A DNA stretch of 64,000 bases from Diaphorobacter ruginosibacter (lineage in GTDB: Bacteria; Pseudomonadota; Gammaproteobacteria; Burkholderiales; Burkholderiaceae_C), in contig NZ_CP060714.1 of assembly GCF_014395975.1 (NCBI RefSeq), forward strand, positions 4,340,001 through 4,404,000, read 5' to 3'. The translations under genes were made by a program, and so were the position numbers. Below the pieces are notes generated by a model, which saw only the letters and a list, made by a program, of their open reading frames with translations, was not told where the DNA came from and did not search any database. Numbering within the stretch: the stretch's first letter is position 1; each line of letters opens with the position of its first letter. Shown piece after piece: positions 18,385-27,499 of the stretch.

Positions 18385-19518
18385 TCAGACCAGGCACTGC
18401 TCCAGGCCTTGCACCAGGATGTCCTTGGGCAATTCGATGCCGATGAACACCATCTTGCTCAGGCGTTGCTCACCCTCGGCCCACTCCGGCCCCAGGTCGC
18501 TTCCCATGAGCTGGTGCACGCCCTGGAAGATCACCTTGCGGTTGGTTCCCTGCATGTTAAGCACGCCCTTGTAGCGCAGCATCCTCGGCCCATAAATGTT
18601 CACAATCGCGCCCAGAAAGTCTTCAAGTTTTACGGGGTCGAATGCGCGCTCGGCACGGAAGACGAAGCTCTTCACATCGTCGTCATAGTGGTGGTGATGG
18701 GGGTGGTTGCAGTGCTCGCCATGCTCATGGTCGTGGTGGTCGTGCCCACAGTGCTCGTCGTGCTGGTGGTCATGGCCTTCATGGGCATGGTCGTGCTCGC
18801 ACTTGCCGTGGTCGTGATCGCAGTGGCTGTGATCATGATCATGGTCGTGCCCGTGGTCGTCTGCCTTGAGGAAGTCCGGATCGATGTCGAGCTTGGAGTT
18901 CAGGTTGAACCCCCGCAGGTCCAGCACTTCCTGGAGCGGCACATCGCCGAAGTGCACCGCGCGGATCGGTGCCCGCGGGTTCATGTGCTTCAGGCGGTGG
19001 ATCAGGGCGTTCTTTTCGTCCTCGCTGACCAGGTCGGTCTTGGAGAGGAAGATCTGGTCGGCAAAGCCCACCTGGCGGCGCGCTTCCTGGCGGTCGTCGA
19101 GCTGCTGGTTGGCATGCTTGGCATCCACCAGCGTGATGATGGAGTCGAGCAGATAGGTCTCGGCGATCTCGTCGTCCATGAAGAACGTCTGCGCCACCGG
19201 TCCGGGGTCAGCCAAGCCGGTGGTCTCGATCACGATGCGATCGAACTCCACCAGTCCCTTGCGGCGCTTGGCCGCCAGCAGCTGCAGCGTCTGGCGCAGG
19301 TCCTCGCGGATCGTGCAGCAGATGCAGCCGTTGCTCATTTGCACAATCTGTTCCTTGGACTCGGTCTTCAGGATGTCGGTATCGATGTTCTCCTCGCCGA
19401 ACTCGTTCTCGATCACCGCGATCTTCTGCCCGTGTGCCTCGTGCAGCACACGCTTGAGCAAGGTGGTTTTACCGGAACCCAGAAAGCCGGTGAGGATGGT
19501 TGCGGGAATCAGGGACAT
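18385..19518 (-). CDS. CobW/COG0523 family GTP-binding metallochaperone with His-rich domain
   Basis: G3E-family P-loop GTPase predicted to deliver metal, probably zinc. It has 377 residues: Walker A GFLGSGKTT (11-19), the metal-binding CxCC motif NGCICC (63-68), the SKTDLV base-recognition motif, a very His/Asp-rich stretch (about 221-277, more than 25 His and several Cys) and a C-terminal CobW domain. The start chosen is MSLIPATILTG; an in-frame start 10 codons upstream is unlikely. It is upstream of and co-directional with dksA, 165 bp away. I saw no convincing Zur box upstream. Confidence 0.92.
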   Translation of the reverse strand: MSLIPATILTGFLGSGKTTLLKRVLHEAHGQKIAVIENEFGEENIDTDILKTESKEQIVQMSNGCICCTIREDLRQTLQLLAAKRRKGLVEFDRIVIETTGLADPGPVAQTFFMDDEIAETYLLDSIITLVDAKHANQQLDDRQEARRQVGFADQIFLSKTDLVSEDEKNALIHRLKHMNPRAPIRAVHFGDVPLQEVLDLRGFNLNSKLDIDPDFLKADDHGHDHDHDHSHCDHDHGKCEHDHAHEGHDHQHDEHCGHDHHDHEHGEHCNHPHHHHYDDDVKSFVFRAERAFDPVKLEDFLGAIVNIYGPRMLRYKGVLNMQGTNRKVIFQGVHQLMGSDLGPEWAEGEQRLSKMVFIGIELPKDILVQGLEQCLV

Positions 19519-19792
19519 GATGGGATTCACTTTCTGCAAAAAGCCCAAGGCACGCCGCCGGAATGTCCGGGGGCGTGCCGAGAAATATTCCTGGCAAGTT
19601 TAGCCATGCGGGACGCCGCCCCTAGATAAGGGCTCTCATGTCCTTTGCAAGAGAGCGATTACTGAAACATGGCCAGTATTTTTCACCTGTTTCCACAATC
19701 CGGGATGTTCATGAGCCGCTGCCTGGTTCACAAATCAGAGGTCTGGATTAATAATTTAACGAGCAAACAAAAATTTACATACAGGAGCAAGC

Positions 19793-20713
19793 ATGTCCAA
19801 TCGCCCATGGGCCACCCCAGGGAGCCCTGGTCACGCCAGCGGCCGCCCGCTCGTCGCGTCTTCCCTGCGCAGGCTGGCCCGAGGCCTTGCCGGCACCGTG
19901 CTCGCCACCGGGCTTGCTGCCGGCGCCGCGAACGCCGCCGACCTGACCATGGGGATCAGCGAGGGCACCTCAGGGGGGCTGGATCACGCGCAGGTGATTG
20001 CCAAGTACCAGCCGCTGGCCAACGTGATCGCCGCGGCCATCGGCGCAAAGGTCGATGTGGTGTTCGTGCGCGAGTTCAAGGCGCTCGAAAGTGGCATGCA
20101 GACCAACCGCTTTGACTTCATGATGGCCCGCCCCAGCGACTACCCGGCACGCGGCCTGCGCGACTACAAGTACCGCTTTGTCGCGAGCGCCAAGCCCGAC
20201 GGGCAATGCCTGATCGTCGTACCCAGGGATTCACCGATCAAGACGCTGGCTGATGCAAAGGGCAAACGCTTCGTCATGCCGGAAAAGGTCTCCTACATGA
20301 GCCGTTTCTGCGCCGCGGAACTCCGCGATCAGGGCATTCTTCTCGACAAGGAAAACGTCAAGTATGTGCGTGAGCAGGGCGCGGTGACCTTCTACATGGA
20401 CAACCACTTCTCCGACGTGGGCGGCCTGGCCTCGTATTCCGGCGCCGCCAAAAAATGGCTGCAGGCGGGCAACCGGGTGATCCACAAGAGCGTGGAGCAG
20501 CCCTACTTCCCGCTGATCGCCAGTGGCGAGATTCCGGAAGCCCAGGTGGCCGCCGCGCGCAAGGCGGTGCTGAGCCTGGGGGAGACTCCCGCCGGCCAGG
20601 CCGTGCTCAAGGGCATCGGCATCGAGCGCTTTGATGCCGGGGGCGAGCAGCGCCTGCGCGAGCTGCTCAAGTGGCTGGGCACCGAGGCAACGGAGGCCAC
20701 CGCCGCGAAATAA
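19793..20713 (+). CDS. PhnD-like periplasmic substrate-binding protein
   Basis: Type 2 periplasmic binding protein resembling the phosphate/phosphonate ABC receptor PhnD. It has 306 residues. After a 25-residue polar N-terminus come a twin-Arg-poor hydrophobic stretch and an AANAAD cleavage region (about 45-50); the mature part has the typical KYQPLANVIAAAIGAKV and FVMPEKVSYMSRF segments. A GGAG lies upstream of ATG 19793, and the upstream 130 bp are AT-rich. No permease or ATPase is nearby, so it may serve a distant transporter or act as a sensor. It converges on xerC. Confidence 0.85.
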   Translation: MSNRPWATPGSPGHASGRPLVASSLRRLARGLAGTVLATGLAAGAANAADLTMGISEGTSGGLDHAQVIAKYQPLANVIAAAIGAKVDVVFVREFKALESGMQTNRFDFMMARPSDYPARGLRDYKYRFVASAKPDGQCLIVVPRDSPIKTLADAKGKRFVMPEKVSYMSRFCAAELRDQGILLDKENVKYVREQGAVTFYMDNHFSDVGGLASYSGAAKKWLQAGNRVIHKSVEQPYFPLIASGEIPEAQVAAARKAVLSLGETPAGQAVLKGIGIERFDAGGEQRLRELLKWLGTEATEATAAK

Positions 20714-20747
20714 GCCGAGACAGGATGCGCCGGGTGCGGATGGAGGC

Positions 20748-21797
20748 TCAGTCCTCCGACTTGCGTCGCGCGCGCGGGTGGGCCGCGTCATAGACCTGCG
20801 CGAGATGCTGGAAGTCGAGGCGGGTGTAGACCTGTGTCGTCGTGATGTTGGCATGGCCCAGCAGCTCCTGCACCGCGCGCAGGTTCCCGCTGGACTGCAG
20901 CAGGTGGCTGGCGAACGAATGACGCAGCATGTGCGGATGCACGGGCGTGGTCAGCCCCGCCAGCTGACTGCGCTCGCGCAGGCGCAGCCAGACGGACTGC
21001 GGGGTCAGGCGCGCTCCGCGCCGGCCCACGAAGAGCGCTGAATCGAGCCGGGCCGACGGGCCGCCGGATTGCGCGCCACCAAACGGCTGCGCGCGCACCT
21101 CGAGCCAGGACCGCACGGCCTGCATCGCCGCGGCCCCCATGGGCACGCTGCGGCGTTTGGCGCCTTTGCCGAACACGTGGGCCTCGCCCGCCTGCAGGTC
21201 AAGCCAGCCCCGGCCCTGGGCATGCGCCGCCGAGGTGGCGATCACATCGAGGCCCACCAGTTCGCCCACGCGCAGCCCGCAACCATAGAGCAGCTCGACG
21301 ATGGCCGCATCGCGCGCCTCGAGCCATGGATCGGCACCCGGCTGTTCATGTTCTGCCAGCCGCACGGCGTCGTCGACTCCCAGCGCCTTGGGCAGCGGCT
21401 TGGGGGCACGCGGCGCGCGCACATCCTGCACCGGGTTGTTCGGCACCAGCCCCTGGCGCGCGGCCCACGCGAAGAAGCCGCGCCAGCCCGACAGGATCAG
21501 CGCAATGCCACGCCCGGAGCGCCCCGCGCCGTGCATGCGCGCGACGAAGCCGCGGATGTGCGCATTCTGCAGTTCAAGCAGCGGCCGGTTCGCGCCGGCA
21601 GCGAACTGCACCAGCTTTTCCAGATCGAGCGTGTAGAGCGTGAGCGTGCGGGCCGCGAGGCGCTTCTGCACGCGCACGTATTCCAGGTATTGCAGCGCCT
21701 CGGGGGGCAGCACCACGGGCGCTGCGGAAGGCGCGGGGTCGGCAGCTTCCGCCGCAGCAGCGGACCGGGATCTCGACGCCTTGCCCCGGGTTGCCAC
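20748..21797 (-). CDS. xerC: Tyrosine recombinase XerC
   Basis: Site-specific recombinase that, with XerD, resolves chromosome dimers at dif during division. It has 349 residues: an Ala-rich N-terminal tail, a core-binding domain with the VQKRLAARTL segment, and the catalytic domain with Arg in GCGLRVGEL, HxxR in HMLRHSFAS, the late His in LGHANITTT, and the nucleophile Tyr in QVYTRLD. Start assignment is uncertain: GTG 21797 (24 bp after the DUF484 stop) is preferred, while TTG 21824 would overlap that stop. The order dapF-DUF484-xerC matches the E. coli dapF-yigA-xerC block. Confidence 0.94.
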   Translation of the reverse strand: MATRGKASRSRSAAAAEAADPAPSAAPVVLPPEALQYLEYVRVQKRLAARTLTLYTLDLEKLVQFAAGANRPLLELQNAHIRGFVARMHGAGRSGRGIALILSGWRGFFAWAARQGLVPNNPVQDVRAPRAPKPLPKALGVDDAVRLAEHEQPGADPWLEARDAAIVELLYGCGLRVGELVGLDVIATSAAHAQGRGWLDLQAGEAHVFGKGAKRRSVPMGAAAMQAVRSWLEVRAQPFGGAQSGGPSARLDSALFVGRRGARLTPQSVWLRLRERSQLAGLTTPVHPHMLRHSFASHLLQSSGNLRAVQELLGHANITTTQVYTRLDFQHLAQVYDAAHPRARRKSED

Positions 21798-21820
21798 GAC
21801 GCGATCCGCTGCCCGCCGGG

Positions 21821-22522
21821 TCAACGCAGGCGCGACAGCGCGGAGCTGGCGAGCTCGGCCATGCGCGTGAGGAATTCCGTTCCCATGGCCGCGTCGAAGC
21901 GCGCCGGGTCGTGCGAGCCCAGCACCAGCATGCCGAACGCGGGCTCGGTGCTGTCGATGGCGCCATCGCGCAGCGGCAGCAGCGCAAGCGACTGCACCTG
22001 GGCGGCCTGGGGCAGCCACTGCGTCGGCTCGAAGCCCATGTTCGCGCCGCAGAACGGGCTGGTCAGCGAAGAGGCGAAAGCGCGGGCATCATCGCTCACG
22101 CCACGCGCGAAGGTCTCGCTGGCGAACACCGGGCCCACGCCCCATACGCGCAGGGCCACCTGCGGCACGTCGAACAGCTCGCGCATGCCGTTCTCCACGG
22201 CGGCCGGCAGCTTGATCGGCTCCTTCACGGACAGCATCCGGCGCGCCCACTCATGGGTCTTCTCGCCGATGGCAGTGTTCTCTCCGCTGTGGCGCACCAT
22301 GTCCATGATGCGCTGCTCCAGGCCCTTGATCTTCTCGCGCAGCATCTCGGCCTGCCGCTCGTGCAGGCTGACCGCACGGTGGCCGTGCGGGCTCGTGATG
22401 GTGATGCTGGACAGCACCTCTGCATGGCGTTCGAAGAAATCCGGCGTGTTGAGCAGGAATTCCGCGATGTCTTCTTCGGTGATGGGTGGCACGGCGGGGT
22501 TCACGTTGTGGGGATGGGTCAT
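21821..22522 (-). CDS. DUF484 family protein (YigA-like)
   Basis: Cytoplasmic protein of 233 residues. An N-terminal helical part (ITEEDIAEFLLNTPDFFERHAEVL, then HERQAEMLREKIKGLEQR) is followed by a GAF-like domain (about 90-225, ending FLTRMAELASSALSRL). The molecular role is unknown; the family is consistently found between dapF and xerC. ATG 22522 overlaps the dapF stop as ATGA (22519-22522), which supports the start and co-translation. Confidence 0.93.
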   Translation of the reverse strand: MTHPHNVNPAVPPITEEDIAEFLLNTPDFFERHAEVLSSITITSPHGHRAVSLHERQAEMLREKIKGLEQRIMDMVRHSGENTAIGEKTHEWARRMLSVKEPIKLPAAVENGMRELFDVPQVALRVWGVGPVFASETFARGVSDDARAFASSLTSPFCGANMGFEPTQWLPQAAQVQSLALLPLRDGAIDSTEPAFGMLVLGSHDPARFDAAMGTEFLTRMAELASSALSRLR

Positions 22523-23403
22523 AGGTCGTCTGGAATGTCGATCTGGCCTTCGAACACGGTGGTGGCCGGTCCGGTCATGAAAACGGAGTCCTGCGGGTCG
22601 CCGGACCATGCGATGGTGAGCAGGCCGCCCGGGGTGTGGACATCCACGCGCCGGTCGAGCAGGCCCAGCCGGATGCCGGTGGCGACGGCGGCACAGGCCC
22701 CGGTTCCGCAGGCCAGGGTTTCGCCCACGCCGCGCTCGAACACGCGCAGCTTCACCTCGGCGCGGCCCAGTATCTGCATGAACCCTGCGTTCACGCGGTT
22801 GGGGAAGCGGCGGTGGCTTTCGATCTGCCTGCCGATGATCTCGACAGGCGCCGTGGCCACGTCCTCCACCAGTTGCACCGCGTGCGGGTTGCCCATGGAG
22901 GCCACCGCGCACCACACCACGGTATCCGCGCCGCTGGCCGCGTCCCGCACGTCCACGGGCCATTGCACGCCATCGCCCAGCACGCGCGCCACCAGGCCTT
23001 CGGCGTCGAATGGCACCAGGGCAGGGGTGAACTCGGGACGGCCCATGTCGACCGTGACGCGGCCATCGGGCATCAGTTGCGGGGCGATCACGCCCTTCAT
23101 GGTCTGCACGCGGATCGAGTCCTTGTCGGTCAGGCCCTTGTCACGCACAAAGCGCGCAAAGCAGCGCGCGCCGTTGCCGCACTGCTCCACCTCGCCGCCG
23201 TCGGCGTTGTGGATCACGTATTCGAAATCCACCTCCGGCGTCGGCGCTGCACGCACCGTCAGGATCTGGTCGGCGCCGATGCCGAAATGGCGGTTGGCGA
23301 TGAACCGGTATTGCCCGGCCGTCAGGCCACGGCGCCCGGCCGTCTCGTCCAGCACGACGAAGTCATTGCCGGCTCCCTGCATTTTGGTGAAGCGGATCTG
23401 CAT
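22519..23403 (-). CDS. dapF: Diaminopimelate epimerase
   Basis: Cofactor-free racemase converting LL- to meso-diaminopimelate for lysine and peptidoglycan synthesis. It has 294 residues. Both catalytic cysteines are present in their motifs: EQCGNGARCF in the N-terminal half and ACGTGACAA in the C-terminal half. The N-terminus MQIRFTKMQGAGNDFVVLD is typical. An in-frame start 12 codons upstream lacks similarity. It heads the dapF-DUF484-xerC operon. Confidence 0.97.
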   Translation of the reverse strand: MQIRFTKMQGAGNDFVVLDETAGRRGLTAGQYRFIANRHFGIGADQILTVRAAPTPEVDFEYVIHNADGGEVEQCGNGARCFARFVRDKGLTDKDSIRVQTMKGVIAPQLMPDGRVTVDMGRPEFTPALVPFDAEGLVARVLGDGVQWPVDVRDAASGADTVVWCAVASMGNPHAVQLVEDVATAPVEIIGRQIESHRRFPNRVNAGFMQILGRAEVKLRVFERGVGETLACGTGACAAVATGIRLGLLDRRVDVHTPGGLLTIAWSGDPQDSVFMTGPATTVFEGQIDIPDDL

Positions 23404-23528
23404 GCACCAATTATCCGTCCACAGAGCCACCCCGCACATATCCCTGCCGTAATAAGCTGTAGCGGTGCGGCGGCGGTGCCGTCACGTGCGCGCCAGCACA
23501 ACCCGGCCCGGATGCCCATAATGCGTGC

Positions 23529-25214
23529 ATGCCCCGCTCGAACCAACAACTCCATATCCATCGCGAGCCCGCCAGCACGCGTCCCGCGGCCACCGTGCTG
23601 TTGATGCGTGATGCGCCGACAGGCAACGGCGACACCGTGCTCGAGGTGCTGATGACGCGCCGCTCGCCCCATGCCAGCTTCCTGCCCGGCGCCTACGTAT
23701 TCCCTGGCGGCGGAGTCGACGCGCAGGACGCATCCCCCGCCTCGCACGCGCAGACCGACCACCGCCCGACCCAGGATGCGCAGCGCGTGACGGAGGCGAT
23801 CGCGGGCATCCGCGAGAGCTTCGAGGAGCTGGGCATCCTGATCGCCCGCCACGCGGAGGACGGACGCTTTGCCGATGCCACCGACATCGCCGCGATCGAC
23901 CGCAGCAAGCCCTTCGTCCCGCAGTGCGCCGCACTCGGCCTGCGCCTGGCGGCGGACGACATGCACGTGCTTGCGCACTGGACGGCGGACCGCACGTCGC
24001 CCAAGCGCTTTTCCGTGCCATTCCTGGTGCGCCGCATGCCGCAGGGGCAGGAGCCGGTGGCCGACGAGTCCGAGCAGTTCGAGCCCGTCTGGGTGCGCCC
24101 GGCCGACGCGCTGGCGCTGCACAAGGAGGGCAAGTTCTTCATGATCTTTCCGACCATCCGCACGCTGGACCACCTCACGCGCTATCCCACGGTGCAGGCG
24201 CTTCTCGATGCCATCTCGCGCGACGAGGCGCCGCTGTGGAACTGCTGCCCGCGCAGTGGCCTGGTCAAGGGCCGCGAGACGCGCTTCATGGACCATGAGC
24301 CGGCGTTCGGCGAACTGGCCCTGGTCACGCCCGACGGCCAGATCCTGCACCCGCTCGACTGGCAAAGCGAGCATGCGGTGCCCCTGCTCAAGAACGTGCA
24401 GCGCCTGACCGCACCCAATCCCGGCGTGATGACCGGCCCCGGCACCAACAGCTACCTCGTGGGCGATCCATCGACCGGCTACATCGCCATCGACCCTGGC
24501 CCGGACGACGCGGGCCACCTGGAGAGGCTCTGGCGCGCGGCGGGTGGCGACATCCGGCAGATCGTCTGCACCCATTCGCATCCGGACCACTCGCCCGGTG
24601 CCAGGCCGCTGCAGACCCTGGTCGAGCAATATGGCAAGCCCCGGCCGCCGATCCTCGGTCTCGCGTCGCGCCCCACGGCGCAGGCCCACAGCCATTTCAC
24701 ACCCGACCGCGAGCTGGCCGACGGCGAGCTGCTGCAGTTGCGCGGACCAAGCCCCCAAGGCGAGGTCACGCACACGCTGCAGGCCATCCACACGCCCGGC
24801 CACGCCGCCAACCATGTCTGCTTCATGCTGCGCGAGGACGGCCTGCTGTTCTCGGGCGACCACATCCTGAACGGGAGCACGACCGTGGTCAGCCCGCCCG
24901 ACGGCAACATGGATGACTACCTGGAATCGCTGTCCAAGCTCGATGCGGCCTGCGGTGAATTCGACGCCAATTTCATCGCGCCGGCCCATGGCTACGTGAT
25001 CGAGAAGGCGCGCGAAGCCATCGCCAGGCTGCACGCGCACCGCCTCGCCCGCGAAGCCAAGGTGCTCAAGGCCATGCAGGCGATTCCGGATGGCGACGTC
25101 GACGACTGGGTGAAGATCGCGTATGACGACGTGCCGGAGCGCATGTGGCCGGTCGCGCTGCGCTCGCTCCAGGCCCATGTGGACCGCATTCGCGCCATGG
25201 AGCCCGGCAACTGA
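23529..25214 (+). CDS. Fusion of Nudix hydrolase domain and metallo-beta-lactamase-fold hydrolase
   Basis: A 561-residue soluble protein with two hydrolase domains. The N-terminal Nudix part has FPGGGVDAQD (about 57-66) and RESFEELG (95-102), the Nudix box split by a long insert as in NUDT19-like proteins. The C-terminal part is a metallo-beta-lactamase fold: THSHPDHSPGA (about 346-356), GHAANH (423-428), SGDHI (443) and PAHGY (484), so the metal ligands are intact; a LACTB2-like winged-helix tail follows. Substrates are unknown; CoA derivatives for the Nudix half and RNA or thioesters for the other half are guesses from families. Confidence 0.87.
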   Translation: MPRSNQQLHIHREPASTRPAATVLLMRDAPTGNGDTVLEVLMTRRSPHASFLPGAYVFPGGGVDAQDASPASHAQTDHRPTQDAQRVTEAIAGIRESFEELGILIARHAEDGRFADATDIAAIDRSKPFVPQCAALGLRLAADDMHVLAHWTADRTSPKRFSVPFLVRRMPQGQEPVADESEQFEPVWVRPADALALHKEGKFFMIFPTIRTLDHLTRYPTVQALLDAISRDEAPLWNCCPRSGLVKGRETRFMDHEPAFGELALVTPDGQILHPLDWQSEHAVPLLKNVQRLTAPNPGVMTGPGTNSYLVGDPSTGYIAIDPGPDDAGHLERLWRAAGGDIRQIVCTHSHPDHSPGARPLQTLVEQYGKPRPPILGLASRPTAQAHSHFTPDRELADGELLQLRGPSPQGEVTHTLQAIHTPGHAANHVCFMLREDGLLFSGDHILNGSTTVVSPPDGNMDDYLESLSKLDAACGEFDANFIAPAHGYVIEKAREAIARLHAHRLAREAKVLKAMQAIPDGDVDDWVKIAYDDVPERMWPVALRSLQAHVDRIRAMEPGN

Positions 25215-25328
25215 ATGAAATGGGACCGTTGCGCAGCCCGCATGACTGTCTCGCACATGGCGTTCTGCCTGCAGGGATTCGGCGCGTGGTGAATAATCAT
25301 CGCCCTGCCGGACGGTGCGTGCGGCGTG

Positions 25329-26123
25329 ATGAAAGTGCGAATGGTGGAAAAGCAAGCAACCGATGGCGCGACGCGTGCCCCCAAGGGACCGGCTAAAGAA
25401 CCAGCCAAAGGATCTGCCGCGAACCCGGCCGAAGGGCAGCGCCTGTCCAAGCGTGTGATGCAGCACAAGGGCTGCTCGCGCAGCGTGGCCGAACAGTACA
25501 TCGAGGGCGGCTGGGTCAGCGTCGACGGACAGGTCGAGGAAGAGCCCGGCATGCGCGTGCTCGACGCGCAGCGGGTCGAGGTGGCGGCCGACGCGAACCT
25601 GCTCGATCTCGCACCCGTCACGCTGCTGCTCCACCAGCCTGCCAACTGCTCCGATCCGCTCGATTGCCTGCACCCCGGAACGCACAGCGCGAGCGACCCG
25701 CAGGCAGGCCGCATCCGCGTGCTGCAGCGCCATTTCAGGCGCCTTCAGGACTGCGCGCCGCTGCCGCTCGCTGCGCATGGGCTGGCTGTTTTCACGCAGG
25801 ACCGCAACATTGCGCGCAGACTCATCGACGACGCGCAGACGATGGAGCACGAGTGCATTGTCGAGGTCAGCGGCGACGTGGCTGCGGCCGATCTGGCATC
25901 GCTGCGATCGGGCCAGCCGCTGCCACCCGCCAAGGTCAGCCGCCAGAGCGAAAACCACCTGCGCTTCGCGCTCCCGGGCACGGCGGTGCGAGCGATCCCC
26001 GCGCTCTGTGCCAGCGTTGGGCTGAAGGCGGTGAGCGTCCGCCGCATCCGCATCGGCCGCATTCCGCTCGCCAAGCTGGAAGAAGGCGGGTGGCGCTTTC
26101 TGGGGCGCGGCGAACGGTTCTGA
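25329..26123 (+). CDS. S4-domain pseudouridine-synthase-like protein lacking the catalytic Asp
   Basis: A 264-residue protein related to the RsuA/RluB/RluF family of rRNA pseudouridine synthases. A Lys/Ala/Pro-rich leader (1-35) precedes an S4 RNA-binding domain (about 38-90: QRLSKRVMQHKGCSRSVAEQYIEGGWVSVDG). The synthase domain is recognisable (HGLAVFTQDR, ECIVEV, AVSVRRIRIGRIPL), but the family RLD motif reads PLP, so the catalytic Asp is Pro at about residue 146. It is probably not an active synthase. The start is ambiguous between GTG 25326, ATG 25329 and ATG 25341. Confidence 0.8.
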   Translation: MKVRMVEKQATDGATRAPKGPAKEPAKGSAANPAEGQRLSKRVMQHKGCSRSVAEQYIEGGWVSVDGQVEEEPGMRVLDAQRVEVAADANLLDLAPVTLLLHQPANCSDPLDCLHPGTHSASDPQAGRIRVLQRHFRRLQDCAPLPLAAHGLAVFTQDRNIARRLIDDAQTMEHECIVEVSGDVAAADLASLRSGQPLPPAKVSRQSENHLRFALPGTAVRAIPALCASVGLKAVSVRRIRIGRIPLAKLEEGGWRFLGRGERF

Positions 26124-26212
26124 GCCGCCGTCGTTCTTCCCCCTCCCACGGCCACCCTTTTCTCCCCGGCAGCCCCTATACTCGGCCCACCATTCACCGA
26201 GGGAGACCGGCC

Positions 26213-27469
26213 ATGGATGCCACAAGCGCAAGCGACATCCGGCTCAGCACAGCACCATCCAGCGAGACCGCGGAGAAGATCCGCGCGCACCGCCTGCGTT
26301 TTACCGGCAGCGGCGGCGAGTATTTCCGCGTCTGGATCGTCAATGTGCTGCTGTCGATCGTCACCCTGGGTTTCTATACGCCGTTTGCCCGAAAGCGCAC
26401 GGCCCAGTATTTCTATGGGCACTCGATGATCGCCGGCAGCGCGCTCGAATTCACGGCCCAGCAAAAGCGCATGGTGATGGGCTTCCTGATGGTGTTCGCA
26501 CTCACCGCGGCCTACCAGCTCGCCCTGCGCACCGGGCAGGACACCGCCGTGTCGCTGTTCCTGCTGGGCGGCGCGGCGCTGGCGCCCTTCATCTGGGCCA
26601 GTGCCATGCGCTTTCGCCTGTCGAACACGCGCTGGCGCGGCCTGCGCCTGGTGTTCACCGCCAACTGGAAGGAAATCTACAAGGCCAGCTGGCCCGTGTT
26701 CGCCTTGGCGCTGGTGTGGATCGGCACATTCTTCGCCATCGACGCACTGATCCCGGACGCCATGGCCGAAGGCGAGGAATCCCTGCGCCGCCGCATGCCC
26801 CGAATTCCCGGAGCCGCATTCGGCGTGCTGGCGCTGTCGCTGTTTCTCACCGTCCTGTGTTTCATCCGCATCGAGTACAACTACCGCAGCCTGCTCGTGC
26901 TGCGCACACGCATCGGCAATGAAGTGAGCCGCTGGAAGCCGGTGTACATGGATTTCGTGAAGATCTGGGCGGGCACCGTGCTGATGTTCCTTTTCTCGAT
27001 GCTGCTGCTCGTCGCGCTGGGCTTTGCGGCCTACGGCGGCGCGGCCCTTCTCATCAAGAGCCTGATGCTGGGCGGCGGAGCGATGTTCGTGGTCATTCTC
27101 CTGGTCGGCGCCGTGCTGCTTCTCCTGCTGCTTCTGCTGGCCAGCGGCCCGGCGCGCGCCTACCGCGAGGCGCGCATGTTCCATCTCGTCTGGAACAACA
27201 CCGGCATCAGCACCATCGCACGCTTCAAGTGCTCGCTGTCCGTCGGGGGCTTCGTGCTGCTGCGCCTGAAGAACATGCTGCTGACCATCCTGACGCTGGG
27301 CTTCTACCGTCCATTTGCCCGCGTCAACGAGTACCGCATGAAGTTCGACTCCGTCACCCTCTATGTGAAGGGCAGCATGGATCAGCTCGCCGGTCGCCTG
27401 GAGCAGGCGCAGAAGGAAGGCTTCGGTGACGCACTCGCGGATGCCGCGGGACTCGACCTGATCGGATGA
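26213..27469 (+). CDS. DUF898 (YjgN family) membrane protein
   Basis: Inner-membrane protein of 418 residues with a duplicated layout. Two copies of a motif (YFRVWIVNVLLSIVTLGFYTPFARKRTAQYFYGH near 40-75 and LRLKNMLLTILTLGFYRPFARVNEYRMKF near 350-385) flank about six hydrophobic segments. Function unknown. ATG 26213 has GGGAGA upstream and a TATACT element at 26177-26182. The next gene, an M48 peptidase, begins 30 bp later, so the two are probably co-transcribed; YjgN-peptidase pairing hints at an envelope quality-control role. Confidence 0.88.
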   Translation: MDATSASDIRLSTAPSSETAEKIRAHRLRFTGSGGEYFRVWIVNVLLSIVTLGFYTPFARKRTAQYFYGHSMIAGSALEFTAQQKRMVMGFLMVFALTAAYQLALRTGQDTAVSLFLLGGAALAPFIWASAMRFRLSNTRWRGLRLVFTANWKEIYKASWPVFALALVWIGTFFAIDALIPDAMAEGEESLRRRMPRIPGAAFGVLALSLFLTVLCFIRIEYNYRSLLVLRTRIGNEVSRWKPVYMDFVKIWAGTVLMFLFSMLLLVALGFAAYGGAALLIKSLMLGGGAMFVVILLVGAVLLLLLLLLASGPARAYREARMFHLVWNNTGISTIARFKCSLSVGGFVLLRLKNMLLTILTLGFYRPFARVNEYRMKFDSVTLYVKGSMDQLAGRLEQAQKEGFGDALADAAGLDLIG

Positions 27470-27499
27470 CGCCTGCTCCGGCCCACGCATGATGACCCG

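Noticed and set aside
18076..19629. Plus-strand frame with a long Val/Met-rich hydrophobic stretch resembling a membrane protein
   Set aside because: It is the complement of the His/Asp codons of the CobW His-rich domain; the hydrophobic run is an artefact of that repeat.
23322..26231. Minus-strand open frame of 969 codons
   Set aside because: It runs antisense to the Nudix/MBL fusion and the S4 protein; composition is that of a shadow frame and its start lies inside other genes.
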